Shown here in pieces: positions 1 to 13,400 of a stretch of 64,000 bases of DNA. The stretch's first letter is position 1. Each line of letters starts with the position of its first letter. The position numbers were made by a program, and so were the translations under genes. A model generated the notes under the pieces. The model was not told the DNA's origin. It did not search any database and saw only the letters and a list, made by a program, of their open reading frames with translations. The stretch lies in contig JAGQDJ010000081.1 of the NCBI GenBank assembly GCA_022885665.1, positions 1-64,000 on the forward strand. Reading direction: 5' to 3'. This DNA comes from Triops longicaudatus (Eukaryota > Arthropoda > Branchiopoda > Notostraca > Triopsidae).

Positions 1-1387
1 CTTGAAGTAAACAGCAGTTTTCTCCAAGACGCCGCTGAATTCAACAAAAATTTCCAAGGTTTCAGGTACATAAGACTAACACGTATCACCTGACACGTAC
101 TGGTTATTTTACGTAGCATACATCTGGTTTGACAGAGTTCAGTTGAGCACCCGAAACATTTACAGCGGGTGTGAAAAAAACAACTTTTAATTCTTACCTC
201 GCGTCCACGCAACTTTTCTGTTTTGAAACTACGTTAAAACATTGGCACTATAAATGTCTTTAAACAGTTTAAGTCTTTTATGGAAATTCCCAATAGATGA
301 TTTTATAATAGCGTTGTGTCATAGCACACCCGTGTCAAAGCACCCGACGCTCCCCTACATGAAAACCTACAGGAACATTGCAAATGAACGGTAGAATCAT
401 TGCAGCACTCACTCGTTCTTAAGATATAAAGGCCTAATCAAAAGCTCCGTGAAATTATTTTTAAAGTCACCCACATACATTAAAGAAATATAATGACTTC
501 TAATTCACACCCACTGTCTGCTGAATTGTTACACAAGTTATCATTAAATTTCAGTTACTAGAGATAATGATGGAAGTCAAATTCCCTCAGCATATTCGGC
601 GACGAGGTCCAATCCTTTCTATTTGATTTTTTTTTCCAGTCAGCTTAATTTCTTTCAGTTAACAAAGCACACAGCCTCCTATGTGTTAACTCATGAAAAA
701 TAAATGGGTAAAGCAGAGTGACTTATGGCTTTATGGTCAAATACGGCAACGGATGACCTGTTGCCCGATGTCGCGTGAGACCCCACTTCAAGCTCTTCGG
801 CAAAGTATTCCCTACGATTTCTGTAGCAAGCGTAAAAATCCGAAATGCGTAGAATCTGTGAGCTAATGATTTAAAATTTTAAATTGCATCCAATTAACAC
901 ACCTGAATCAGTGATAGTGGTTCAACCGAAAATCCTATTTGAATGTTGCACAGAAAGCTGTCCTCTTTTTGTTAGAAAAAGAAAAAAAAATAGATTTCTT
1001 AAAAAACAGATTCCTTAGTTTGAATCACAAAAATGTCCAAAACTCGTGGTTCTCTCAAATCAGCCTCGTCTTCCATCGCCGAACACCTCGAAACTACCTA
1101 TACAAAAAGTCCAATTATAGGCGAACGCGGCTTTCCCTGGCAATGAAAATCAGCACAGTTATCCGCGAATGATGGTGAAATATTTACCTAACAAAAGAAA
1201 CTCTCTGTCTCAATCCATTTAAATGGAGCATTACATTCCTTGGAACTTTTGGATAGGCCTTTGTTTATCTATACCTTACAGCCATTACTAAATAATTTTT
1301 TTTTCTAAAGGTAAATATTCTCAAAGGGCTGATTTTACTAGGAAAAGATCTGAAAATCGTGAAAACGGACCGTGGATCGCGGAATAT
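1..1387. other. Intergenic, no gene seen
   Basis: AT-rich spacer with no open frame that looks like protein, no splice-bounded exon and no RNA gene that I can recognise. The one short open frame near 939-1172 is lysine- and phenylalanine-rich low-complexity translation from A/T runs and is not supported. Confidence 0.6.
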
Positions 1388-1547
1388 GGATCGTGATCCG
1401 AAATCTGCATTCTGGATCACACTGTGAACCGAGCATCGCAAAAACGGATCACGGACTATTATCCAAGACTGCAGTGTTACGGATCGTGATCCGAAATGTG
1501 GGATGTGGGTCGCGCAATGAACCGAGCACTTGGAAAACGAATCACGG
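1388..1547. repeat. Two-copy tandem duplication, period 93 bp
   Basis: The word ggatcgtgatccgaaat occurs at 1388 and again at 1481. The word gaaccgagca occurs at 1426 and 1519, and aaaacgRatcacgg at 1441 and 1534. All three give a spacing of exactly 93 bp, so this is a diverged tandem duplication of at least 67 bp. The core contains the 12-bp palindrome GGATCGTGATCC in both copies. It lies 13 bp upstream of a hAT MITE. Confidence 0.8.
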
Positions 1548-1560
1548 GTTAATACGCAGC

Positions 1561-1731
1561 CAGTGGCGGCGCCAGGGGTTGCCCCGACAGATATTCGGTT
1601 TCCCCGACGGGGTGTCAATACCCATTGACTGTATGCAGATACCCATTGATAGGTCTCCCCGACACCCATGTATGACCTTCCCCGACAGGGTGTATATATA
1701 CACCCCTGACACCCCCCTGGCGCCGCCTCTG
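1561..1731. mobile_element. Non-autonomous hAT transposon (MITE), 171 bp, with 8-bp TSD
   Basis: The left terminus CAGTGGCGGCGCCAGGGG is matched in inverted form by the right terminus, whose reverse complement begins CAGAGGCGGCGCCAGGGG. The 8 bp TACGCAGC flank it on both sides (1553-1560 and 1732-1739), a perfect target-site duplication. An 8-bp duplication with CAG..GG termini is the hAT superfamily signature. The interior has no coding capacity but carries four copies of YCCCCGAC (near 1581, 1601, 1656 and 1679) and a TGTATATATACA palindrome. Confidence 0.85.
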
Positions 1732-3269
1732 TACGCAGCCACGGATTTTTAGCTGGAGATGTCGTTAAAGGATTTGCCCAGATAAAAAGGACTTCTTCAG
1801 CTAATAAGTGATCAAGTTACGGAGGATTGAGTTCGAAAGGCTTAGCGTATTCAACAGAAAAAATGACTCATGTCATACAATACCTTGAGGCTTGGTTAAC
1901 GGGTATAACCTAGCGACCCGATCGTAAAGTGCAAGCCACGAGCTTGTGCTTAATATTGCGTCGGCCGCAGGAGCAACATCCCAAGTAGCACAAGTACGTA
2001 AAAGTGAAGTTGGATGTCGAGAGATGTCCTTAGACGTTTATGAGACGCATTAAATAGGCTACAGCTAACAGTCGTTGGAAAAGTGTGTGATGCTAAGGTG
2101 CAATTTATTCATTCAGTGATGTAAAGAAATGTAGCCTAGTACAAACCAAAACTATTACGTAATATGTCTGTTGACAAGTAGAAAGTAGAACACACGCTCT
2201 CGAGCCGCTTGGCGTTTAGCAAAATTAAGATGTGTGTGTATTTGTGTGTGTACTTGGGCTGCCGTTGTGGAAATCTGCTTCGATTTACTTTCATTTTGTT
2301 CAACAGTACATAATTAACCTTCCTGGTTAAACGCTTGACGTTAGCTTTCTTCATTGTTATTATTATTTGTAAAAAAAATAAAGATTAGATGTGTTTCTCG
2401 AGTTCAGTGTGGAATAATTGCATATGCATAATCTGACCCAAACCAGAAATTAGTTTTCAGCGTTTTCTAACTGGAGTTTTTTTTGTTGCAAATTTTCGAT
2501 AAAACGTTTGGAGCGGGAAATTTTCTGCTTATTGGGATAAACCGGTCAATATTTTTTTTGCAGTGGTGAGCGATTATAAAGTCTAGCATCTGCAGCGTAC
2601 TTGGTCTTTTTTTATTAACTTTGCGCTTGATTATAATTATTTTAAGTAATTCGTTTGTGTGTTGAGGTAGGTCAACGGGCCTGGGTTACCTGAAAGCAGG
2701 GAAAGAGGCAATCAAGGAAGTTGATATAGCTTATGTGCTAGAAACCAGTTTGGTATTGTCGTCTCACGGAGGTCTGGGTGCCTTTTGTATCATTACAACC
2801 CATTTGCCATGGTCTTTGTAAGTTTGTTGTCGGAGTTTTGGGTGGACAGGTGCTGGAGTTCGGTTTTTATGGTGGCTTGGTAGAACAAAAAGTAACGCGA
2901 ACAGAATATGCACACGCAATAATGCCGTTCCAGAGGCTAAAATTGCTATAGGAATGAGAGGCTATGACATCTGATATTTCGTAAAAAAAATAAAGAAATA
3001 AAAAGAGCAGGAAATAAGAATGCCAGAAAGTGAAGGTACATGTTGCGGTTGAAACGCAAAACCAGGACACGTAAATGACACATTTTTCACCACACTCTAA
3101 ACTTCTAAGCATGAAGCTAAGAAAATAAATTCACGTACTTTCGCTTATCGGAGGTCATCCTTCTCCTGTCTTTAACATTTTGACTTACTTCAGCTTTTTG
3201 TGTCAGCTTATAAATGTCATTAAATGTTGAAAACATTCTGTTAGCTTTGCTTTTAAACTGCTGTTTCCA

Positions 3270-3292
3270 TGGTTCGACCCATGGTCGAACCA
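3270..3292. repeat. Perfect short inverted repeat, 10-bp arms, 3-nt loop
   Basis: TGGTTCGACC is followed by CAT and then its exact reverse complement GGTCGAACCA. It resembles a tRNA T-arm word by chance, but there is no acceptor, D or anticodon arm around it. Confidence 0.7.
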
Positions 3293-3443
3293 AAAAGATG
3301 TCGGATGGCTATTCTGAGAACTGTTCACTTGAACCAGAATATCGTCTACAAACGCGTTCTTCTTTTGTTGTTGCTGCTCCATTAACTCTCGTTTCAAAGC
3401 AGGTTATTAGTAAATTAGGTCTTGCTCTGACAACTCATTTGGT

Positions 3444-3485
3444 TGCTGTATGCTGCTGTATGCTGCTGTATTCATGTATGCTGCT
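3444..3485. repeat. Short tandem repeat, period 10 bp
   Basis: About three copies of the unit TGCTGTATGC are followed by an interrupted fourth copy. It is a simple minisatellite-like stretch with no coding context. Confidence 0.7.
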
Positions 3486-6400
3486 GTTCAGAGATCATAC
3501 GACCTGAATGAACTTAACGTGGCATTATTTTCACACCTTGGTCAAATTACTAAATGACAGGTTTTTAACAGCCAATGTTGCGATTGTGGTAACTGGAAGA
3601 TTTTCAAGGTCAAATATTCTTAACTCCTGTCTTTCGTTTTCATTAGTGCTTCCTTTGTTTGCAAATGCGACTAGGAGCGTGTCTGTCGGGTTTCCGAACT
3701 TGAGATCTTTCAACAAGAGCCGGAAACGTAAATTTTCTACATTAAGATTTTCCTCCATTAAAATCTAGCTCCTAAATTAGCATGAAATCTCGCGCCTTGA
3801 TTAACATGGCTATAACCTCGGTCCCTTCCATCTCTACTGAAACATTTCTCGAATACCTGCCCGGCACTAATGGTTGTTCCTTATAGCTTCAGACGTATTT
3901 TCACGGTAGGCTAGGTTTGTTTAGCTCAGTTTTTGTGAGTAGCTGGTAAACCTCTTTTGTAGTTTTCATCTCCGCTGAAATGTATCTCAACCCTACCATA
4001 GTAGCAGCAATGACGACGTTCGTAGGCCTGGCATTTTTTTCGAGACTAAAATTGATAGTCTTCATAATGCTTCCACGTGGTTTCTTATATTAAGTGCGGG
4101 CCATTGCCCTTTTAAGGCCAGAGTTCCGAGACTCGCCTAGCTGTGACGCCTGTGGTTCGCATGGAAGTCTTGGGTATTACAATATCAACTTCGCTCTTCT
4201 TATCCCAGCAGCCGTCCACTTGTACTTTCTAATTTTGAATACTTCGCTTGACATTTTCTGGCGTTTTTCTGTCTTGGCCAGTGCACAGTGTATGCATTGG
4301 TAAACTGAATGTTATGTACCTCCACTTAAACAAATAAACGTGTTTTTCGGCTTAGCAAAAATAAATATTATAAGCCATGGATGCTCAGGAATTTTTTGTC
4401 GGGAATATTTTATATTTGCGTCTTGGTAAGTTTGACCATCTGTCAACTTAGGTAGATGGACAGAATTGTCTTTCTTTGAACACCGAGTCAATGGTGGTAC
4501 TGCCATTCAAGATTGTCTTCTTTCCTGTATTGTGCGCCTGCCACTGTGTTCTAGCAAGTGAGAAAAAAGGGAGATACGCTAAAATAAAATGTTTTTGGCT
4601 CACTATACTCAATCACAATGCACTGAAGCTTTTGTCCTTTCTTTTTCTCTTTTTTTTTACGTCCAAATTACGATTGTATCTTTAGAATCTTTCAATATTA
4701 TTATTTTTCTTTTTTTGGGAGGAAGGGGGGGGGGGGAATGTACTTCCCGGATTGTAAAACTTATCTCTGTAAGCCATTTCACACCATTGAGTCTCGCTAT
4801 AACAAAGTTTTGTTGTAATGAACAGTCATCTACTGAGAACGACGTCCACACGCCCCAGCTGAACAATTTTGGAGATGCAGTGGATGTGCACTAGATACTC
4901 ATATAAATGTACTAAATACTTATGATATTTGTTTTATAGAAATGTTCGAAAAGGAAGTTTCCGCAAGTAGAATTCTCCGACCAACCCCGCGTCCTTGCCC
5001 GTTTATTAGGAAACTAAGGTCCAGCAGCAAACAGAAGAGTTTTAGTTTTACTAATTTTCGCTCAATTCTGCTAACATTAGAATCAGTTGTTGCTTTTATT
5101 CAGGCTTATGTTTTTGCCATACTTTTTCCCCTACATAATTTCACCCAAATTGTTTGAGAAGGCTGCTCACTAAAAATGGTGTCTATTAACTCAGGACCAA
5201 GTATAATAACTGACAAAAGATAATAAAAGAAAAGTAGAGGCTAAAATGTGAGAAAACCGGGGAAAAAAACATTTATCTTTAATCGTCTCACGTTGATTAA
5301 GGCAATATTGAACTTCCGATTTCACGAAAAATTTTTTCACACCATTTAAGTTTCTTATACACTAGTAGGATTTTGCTGTGTATTAATACAAGTGACTTGT
5401 CTGGTTTAGGTAAAATGACAAAATCATGCTGGTCGAATTCGCTTAGTGATTAATTGTTTTAGGGAAAACTGAACTACAGTTGTTTTAGGGAAAAAACATA
5501 AAGGAGAAAAGCATTGCAGAAAAAGAGGAAATTATGGCTTAAATTTTAAACTTGTTTTCACGTTCGTACTTCTTTTCATCTCCTATGGTTTCTACTACTT
5601 CTTTAGTCTTTTTTCTCCTAAGCGTGTTCAACTTTGAGAGGGGGTGGTTTCTGATTTAAATGTTTTTGTCCATTTTTATTGAAAGTCGCGTCCTTCTTGG
5701 CCCCGACGCGCTCCTTTGAAAAATCCATAAGCTATAAGATGGGATATAGTTCACAGCTCGTTGGGTAACTTTGACCATTTGATATACCCGAAAGGCGGAA
5801 TTACGACTGTTTTGCTTTGGGTGAAAAAAGTTTTTTCCAGTTTTTTGTCAAACATATAGCTTTCAACTGTCATGATTGCTTTTAGTTAGTGAAAATTCTA
5901 AGACATCAAAATTGCAAAAATGCCCCGTCCTTTCGAATGGAAGGTTACAAAACAGCCGTATATTTCTCTCCCAAGGAATGTATGTTCATTACTGAATTCA
6001 ATTATTTCTGAAGGCGTGCATACACTCCGAAACTTTTTAACCCTGAACCAGTAACGTTGCTAGTCTAGTTTATGTGTACGCCTATGCTAATTTACTCAAG
6101 AGATTTTGTTTCCAGGCAATGAGTCGAGGCAAATTGCACGCTCAACCCAGAGTTCCTATTTGACTTCATTTACCCTCTGCTATTAGTCGCGATAACAGAC
6201 CTACGAAGGAAACGATGTCTTTAACTTTTATTTTTCAAGAATTTTAAAAGCTAAGAATATCGGGGCCTTAACCACCTCCGCGAGATGGCCTTAAGCGTTA
6301 CCTTTTTGTTCCTATGCCAAGACTTCCGAGCGAGCCATTTTTGTTTTTCCTTATTCGTTCCGCTGCAGTTTAAGCGTCATGTACAGGTGTAAATCCGTAG

Positions 6401-7755
6401 AGCGATCCATTACTTCACTTTTTCACTTACTTATGTATACTGTATTCCATTAGCTATTAACTTTCCACACCATGGAGGTGGACAACCCAGCCCCGGGCCA
6501 AAGTAGATTGTCGTACTTTTCGTTTTTCTACTCTCTCGAATTCGTGTTTAACTTTATTCCTAAGGAAGAAACACCAAATTTCACTAACCCGTAGATAAAA
6601 TAGCACTCACAAGGTCAAATGACCAAATATTCTCCAGGAAAAGGAACAATAGGAAAAAAATGTGATAAAGTGAGACAAAAGGCTCCAGTCTCCTTTATAA
6701 GTAGGCAGGACTAAGTCAAAGAAAAAAATATGTAATACTGTTCTCCACTCTTGAGTGAATTAAATTGAGCTTCCATCTTTTATGAAAACCCAACCTAAAA
6801 TGTGAAAAAATGCGCTGAGTTTTCGGGTATTCATGTCTCGTTCGATGCGGATTGACGTGAACAGATCAAACCTATATATATAAAAAAATGGCAGGAAAAA
6901 CAAGATCCCAAGGTGATAAGCCGCCTTAACTTATGCCGGTATTTGAACTTCACACCTCGTTCATAGCATCGTTCGCAGCCCGGAGCTAAGTAGATTAGAG
7001 GGAGGTCTGGTGTTAACAATAGGAGGTCCACTACAATTACAGTTTATCTACTCGGGTGGTATAATAGCTCATAAATTGAGAACATGCACACTGCGGACAA
7101 AAGAGTCAGATTTTTCTTAGGACGGAATTAACTCGCAAAGATTTACAACACTAAGCATTTACCCTGCCACGCTAATATGGTCCAATCTCGCTTATGATGA
7201 CACACGTGTAGTTATAATTCACTCAGTGTGTTTAAGGTGTTTTCCTCCTTTTGTGACCGAACCCTCTGCGTTGTTATTCCCTGCGGAAAGCAAAACAAAG
7301 CTGCTTGTGCGGTAGGCATACTCTCGTTATTGAATTTCATACCTGGGAGCCACGATGCTTCCCTTTGTGTCAAACTGACCATTTTAGAATTAAAAAAAAA
7401 AAAAAAAAAAATAACTTTTTACCTGGTACCCAGCTTTGGACAGTAACGTTCTGCTGACTTGTCAAAAGTGGGCTTAGAACTTGCTAGTGGGAAAGTTCAC
7501 AGACGTTACGCTGCGTAGCAAACATGAACAGTCCCAGGAGTTGAAGATTTGGTACCAAGAAAATAAACGCTACGCACTTCCTATCTTGAAGTCTGCATTT
7601 CTTCTTCGAAAGATTTGCTGCCCGTCGCCCCTCGTAAAGCCTTTTGCGCAAAACACGTACAAGTGCGAGTCTTGACATGTCATAAATTCTGGCAGCGAGC
7701 TTGCACTAAAGAGTATATCAAGAGAAACACACCTCGGTAGTTGAGCAAGATGCAG

Positions 7756-7897
7756 TCATCCAAACTTGTTGAAGGCGTCCTTCTGGGCTTGGTAGACTAG
7801 ATGGGTCCTCCGCGGATCATCGAATGCCAGCAGTCGAGCTTGACGTCTTAGCGCTTCGAGGTGTGCGGCAATGCTTGGCCTTAGTCTCCTTTGAGTT
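7756..7897 (-). other. Possible terminal coding exon of an unknown gene (weak)
   Basis: On the minus strand an AG at 7898-7899 is followed by a frame rich in Arg, Ala, Leu and Gln that ends at a TGA (7756-7758). The translation starts TQRRLRPSIAAHLEALRRQA and ends AFNKFG. It looks like an amphipathic helix and is more GC-rich and less repetitive than the spacer around it. The pyrimidine tract before the AG is poor, and I could not find a partner exon. It may instead be a relic of a retroelement. I do not recognise the protein. Confidence 0.2.
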
Positions 7898-8661
7898 CTA
7901 TTTGATAGTGTACATATGAAATACCTGTATTCTTGCAGTGATTTTAGTGAAGTCTTTCGGTTCTCTGGTTTGGATGTATGCAACATTCAGTGCATAAATC
8001 AAAACTAGTCACGTTGTAAAAAAGAAAAGAAAGCATGTGGATAATGAAGTTATATTTACTGGTGGGAAAGATTACTCGTGCTACAGACCATGTGCAGTTT
8101 TAACGAGCCTGATGGGTTGCGTTTGATAAAAGGAGTCGTAAAAGCCGTACGAGCCAAACTAAACCTTGACCGTCAGTAAATTTAGAAGAACGTATGTTGG
8201 CCATGGAATCCTGTGGGCAACTTCATTAACAGTATTTGCTCCGATTGTTTTTTCGAGCCGCAAAGCAAAAGGCGTGACGTGTAAAAATTGCAAAGTCCCT
8301 TGATATTACACCAATCTGAACTGAACGTCTACCCCGTCCGCATGGCGACATCATGGCGTGCACGTGTGTAAAAGGGGATGACAATCATTTCAAATCGAAA
8401 AACGGTGTATCTCTTTCTGTGAACCACTTGAGAAAATAAACTTTAGTGCAAACGTGTGTCTTAAGTTTTATCTCAGTGAAAAATAGATCAGTGCACCTTG
8501 ATAGAGAAATTATGCGGTGATGTGCGACAAATTAAAAATGATTACAAGTGATTTTTGTGACATACACTTAAGTATTCTGCGATAATTTACATTATTGAAT
8601 ATTGGAAAACGTGTCGCAAGTATGTTAAATAGTGCCAGAAAGTGACGGATGGGGATAAAGT

Positions 8662-10407
8662 ATGCTGGAAGACACAAGGATTGCCGAACCGATGGAGGAA
8701 GATTTCATCATTCACCCTATCACAGCAACTCGCGTGATACGAAAACGCAAACGGCAGTGTACACGCTGTAAGTGTTACTTGAGGGCGACGAAGGGGTACT
8801 TTCTAGCAAGAAACAAGTGTACTTGATGCCAAATCATGTTTAACTCTCCCTGCAGCTCTGTCTGAAGAGGATAAGGGTAGGAATGAGTTGAAGAATGCGG
8901 CGTGAATAATAGTGGATGATGCATGAAAATGATGTGAGATCGTTTTTCAGAGAAAGTTTCAGATCATCCCCAAGATCATAAAGCCACGATTATCATGAAA
9001 ACACTACCTCCCATTTTTGTTGCCCATTTCGTTAAGCGTCACTTAATACGTCAGCCAAAATGGAAAAATGAGCAAATACAATGAATGATGAGTTGGGTGA
9101 TGGTTACATAAGGAAAGTTGAGACATGAGAAGTTTCGCATCACTGCGATACCCACCCCAACCGATGGGGCCAGGAGATCCCAAGCACTCATTATCCGCAA
9201 TGGTTAGTGGCTGTAATACTTCAGCTTGTCACTAACACTATGAAAGTGTGCGTTGGTTGAATTCTTAGTGGCGTTTGGCAATATTTGGCGACTTATTCAT
9301 GTTGAGATAATGAACATAAAAGGGGGGCGTCAATTTGTCGCGTCTGTATCCTCTAGCGTAAAAAACACTTTGCGTGGTTAGTTGTTATTTAGCGAGGTGG
9401 TAGGGAGTCGAAAGCAGCTGTTTTGGTCGCTATTATTCGCGCGACTGATGTCTTATTGTCAATTCGATTGCCGGTGTTTGGGGCGCTTCTGCTAATTAAA
9501 GAACCAGTTTTCCATTTGTTTGAAGGTTAGTGAATGCTACATTTATCATTAGTGGTCCCTTGTACGTCTTGGGTTTGGCGACCATTTAGTATGGGAAAAC
9601 TAGAAACTACACTTATAGTGCAGCCCAAACGTGTTTGCCGCTAGGCTGATGGCCTTTTATTGAGAAATGTAGAAGGGGAAAAAGGTGTGTGCCCTGTATT
9701 GTCATGATGAGTTGCATTGATTTATAGGAACACTCCATGAAAGAAAGTAATCCATGCCGTATGCATAATGACTGGTAATGGGGGGGATAAAAAGGGCAAA
9801 ATCAGGTGGGCATAGTGAAAAAAAATAAAAATAAAATAGGTTCAGAAAGCCCTTGATCATTATTCGCTTAGCATACAGGCTGTTCCCTTTTTTGTATTTA
9901 ACTACGGGTGAAGTTCTTGTTTCTACTGGCGAACATTCCCAAAACCCTGATTAGGTGAGCTAATGTGTAAGGGCAGGTTTTTCAGTACGGAGAGACTTCC
10001 GCAGCGAAAGAGATGGATGAGACTGATGGCTATCTGTCACTATGGCCTCCCGTGTAGGAGAACTAAATGTTTTAACGTTCTCCGAGTCTAACTAAGTCAT
10101 ATGAATGGCATGTACTATGCCATGTACTATGTAAATATTTGGCCTTCGGGCCTCTGCTTGTCGGTTAGCAATTCCTGTTTAACTTGATATCTCCACGGAC
10201 TCCTTTGAAATGACGGCAAAACCACTAAAAACCATATAATGTTTTATCATGTTTTACTTATCTGATTTTCTTTTCTTACATCGCTAGGCCATGAAGGAAT
10301 GAGAAGATATCCCGTAATGCGATCGACAGGGAAAGACAACTACCACCAACATCATCATCACCATACCGGTCGGCACCAAGCTATACATTCGCGGGCTCAG
10401 TCGTTCG
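8662..10407 (+). CDS. PLEKHG5: PLEKHG5-like gene, distal first coding exon and exon 2
   Basis: Exon 1 (8662-8767) starts at an ATG with A at -3, encodes a short acidic-then-basic peptide (MLEDTRIAEPMEEDF... then RVIRKRKRQCTR), and ends at a strong gtaagt donor in phase 1. Exon 2 (10288-10407) follows a ctag acceptor, continues the frame with a His-rich run (HQHHHHH) and ends ..AQSFG with gtaagt, again in phase 1. No domain is visible. The assignment to this gene rests on splice phase, strong donors and strand, so an independent upstream gene cannot be excluded. Exon 1 has an in-frame ATG only at the start, so the start choice is simple. Confidence 0.55.
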
Positions 10408-13400
10408 GTAAGTGCATGTTTGCTAGTGTTCCACTAGATGGCGTAAACAGTCACAGACTGAGCAGCTTGACGACGTGAAGCAAACAAAAGCCGGTCATTT
10501 TCAAATCATTGTTAAAACTTTTATTTCGGTTCAAATATTCATTTGATAAAAAATTCTTTTTTTCAGTCAATCTCTAAAAGATTATTTGTTCAATTAATTT
10601 TTTAAGAGTATATCTGTTTACTTAATTTCTTAGAGATTCAATTGTTCACTTAGTTGGTTGGGAATTCAAATCCGATTAATAACCATTAAGAAACAGAAAC
10701 CTAATGTCCCAAAGCTTATAGGTCAAGAAATAAAAAGATTAAAAAGAAAGCCCGAAATGCTTACTTAACTATGATAACGACAAGATGGGGTACTGGAAAG
10801 CAACTTAACGTAATTTATCTACACTTAAAAAATTGGTGTCGCTAATATTCCACCTAGTATCAGATATGACGTTATTTTCAAGAAAAGGTCTACGGAAGTA
10901 ATTCTTACATTACATAATTTACAACTGGTATGAAACCTTAAAAGAGTGTCGGAGGGTTGAAAAGTTTCTGGGCGCAATTCTAGAAATCAATGACCGAACG
11001 ATTATTGCGATTCTTCCAGTCTGGTGATTCGAAAAAGAGCGATTATTTAATTAAAAATATTTATATCTAAGATTTATACTGCATAAAAATTACAAGTTTT
11101 ATTAAAATTACTCTTCGTATTCAAACTGTGAATTAATGAAGCTGTTCGCCATTATTTTTACCAAAATGCTGAATTTTATACTGAAGCTTAAAGTTAGTAT
11201 TATAGTTTAACAGTAATGCATTCCAATGACAGTACATGTCAATCAAATACTTCGAAGTAGCCTACGACATTTAATCCTAAGTGCCAAGGACTTATTATGT
11301 AAAAAAACATCATAATATTTCCACTTTCACGCAATATTTTGTTTGTTGCTCTTGTGATTTTGAAGTTCTTCTCTATTATTTTTCATGGTTTTCCTCTTAA
11401 ACGTTATATAGGGATTTAAAAAACGACCATAAATTTAAGGCCATTATAGAGCCAAAACGCTTGTAATCAGGACGTTGCGTTTTCACCCGTTACGTTCACT
11501 ATAGATGACCAAAAATTTTAACAAAATATTTTTTGAGCTCACCGAACGTTATAGAACAATGTGCGAAAAGCTCAGACACCACAGTACCACATTTATTTTA
11601 CAGGAGAGTTAGAAATCGCAGGACATCCGTAGAAACAACAATAACATTACATTTCTCGACAATGGGAAACGAGTCGCCAAAAATGGCATCGCTGAACAAC
11701 GTAACTTGTTTTGGAGTTCAAAACTGTCGGGAGTGAGGAAATCCGTCACAGGTAGAAGGAAAACGATTCTCTTAACTTAAATACATCAAGCAGCTGTAAA
11801 TAATTGTGGATAAAACGACTATACTGTGTAAAAGCAACATGCACTATTTATCTATAGGATGTTGTTATGGTAACTGCGTGGCGTTTGAAAATGGTGACGT
11901 TGCATATTACAGTTGTTTATTTAAACAACTGCACAAACGCTTACTGTTTTCTTAAAGCATACTATTTCTTGTCGGAGACAAAGCTAAAAATTTTCCAATA
12001 TTGCTTGAACCTGCAACGCAAACTTTCGTTACGATAAGTCCATTGTATCATGAGAAATTTGATAGGTAAAGTTTCTTATGGGAAAACGCACGTTAAACAG
12101 ATGTCACTTTTTTATATCCATCGATTATATGGTAGTAAAAAACGAGGACCTCCTAGTTTGAAGGTTAGTTGAAGCATAAAATGGTTTAAAAAAGAGCAGA
12201 GATAAGCCTGTATCCAGTGGATAGGCCTATACATTCAGATGATAGCTAAGTTCATGCTACGAGTAAAAACTGACAAAGCGCGAAGTGGTACGATTGACTC
12301 CAGTCTCCTCTACTTTTCATTATGAACTGGTCTATTCATCAGTTAAGAAGACGGGTACTTCCCGTTAAGTAAAATGAATGGACACAAGTCGATCACCCGG
12401 ATTGGATTCGAGAGTTTTCGGTCCTGCTGTAATCTAGAGCCCTAGCATGTACCAAAATGTTTCAGAATGGAGCGCCAAGCAGTTTAGTTACGTTATTCAC
12501 AATAACAACGATCATCAAACAGCATACGCGCGAAAGGGGACAGTTTAACAAAGTGGTCAACGACGTTGTTTAGTTTAGTTCACAACAGAACGTACTTTAA
12601 TTTTGAGTTACTTAAATTACACGTCGAAGACCCAAATCTAGCCCACTACTAGTCTGTAGTGTGATCTCTGACAACAAGGTCAGGGTATAATACAAAGGAT
12701 CTTAAAGTGTAAACTTACTATTTGCGCTTAGTTAATAATGAAATAAGTTGTAAATAATTTCCTATTAAGCCCTACGAATCAATGCTGTCTCTGAGCCTGC
12801 TCTACGGCTGTTAAGTACGGTAAGTAATGCTATCTAGCAAGTAGACTTTGTATGTAGCCTATAGTACATGAGGCTACGTCCACGCTATAATCGTACCTTA
12901 GGGTAACGCAAACGGAAGGAAAGTGGTTCTCTTGTTACCTGTCTATGCGTGACGTTATTATTTACATAATTTGCTCAGAATTTTCTGGAAGAACATCCCG
13001 GCGTAACCACGAGAATTTTTGGAAATCGGGCTGTGTACTTCCTTGCCGAATGATTGTTTGCTTTATTCACCGTTATTCTAATCGATTCCTCGATTTATCA
13101 TTTGATTTCCGAACGCTCTATGAACAAACCTGACGCTCTATCTCTGATAGTCATTCGTTATGAAATTAGCAGTACTAATAGCTTGCCTATCCCTTATTCC
13201 CACACTAAACGCAAGGAGCCAACAAAGCAAAACGTAGGTGGTTTGGGAAAGGAAGGTTTTCTTGTTTTCCGACCCGCGACCGACACTTATTGCATGTTAC
13301 GGCAAAGAAATTCAACAGCTGTCACTATAGAAGGGAAAGCTTCTGTGGATCATGTGCAGATTTTTGGCGATGACCTACTTCGATTTCCCTGCATGCAGAA

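Larger units (their letters stand above)
1732..8661. other. Intergenic / upstream region of PLEKHG5-like gene
   Basis: About 6.9 kb of AT-rich sequence with no gene I can support. It contains TG-rich simple sequence near 2230-2250, a 12-base G run at 4725-4736 and an A run at about 7391-7410. The promoter and 5' UTR of the most distal PLEKHG5-like transcript should lie in the last few hundred bases, but I see no diagnostic core-promoter motif. Confidence 0.5.
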
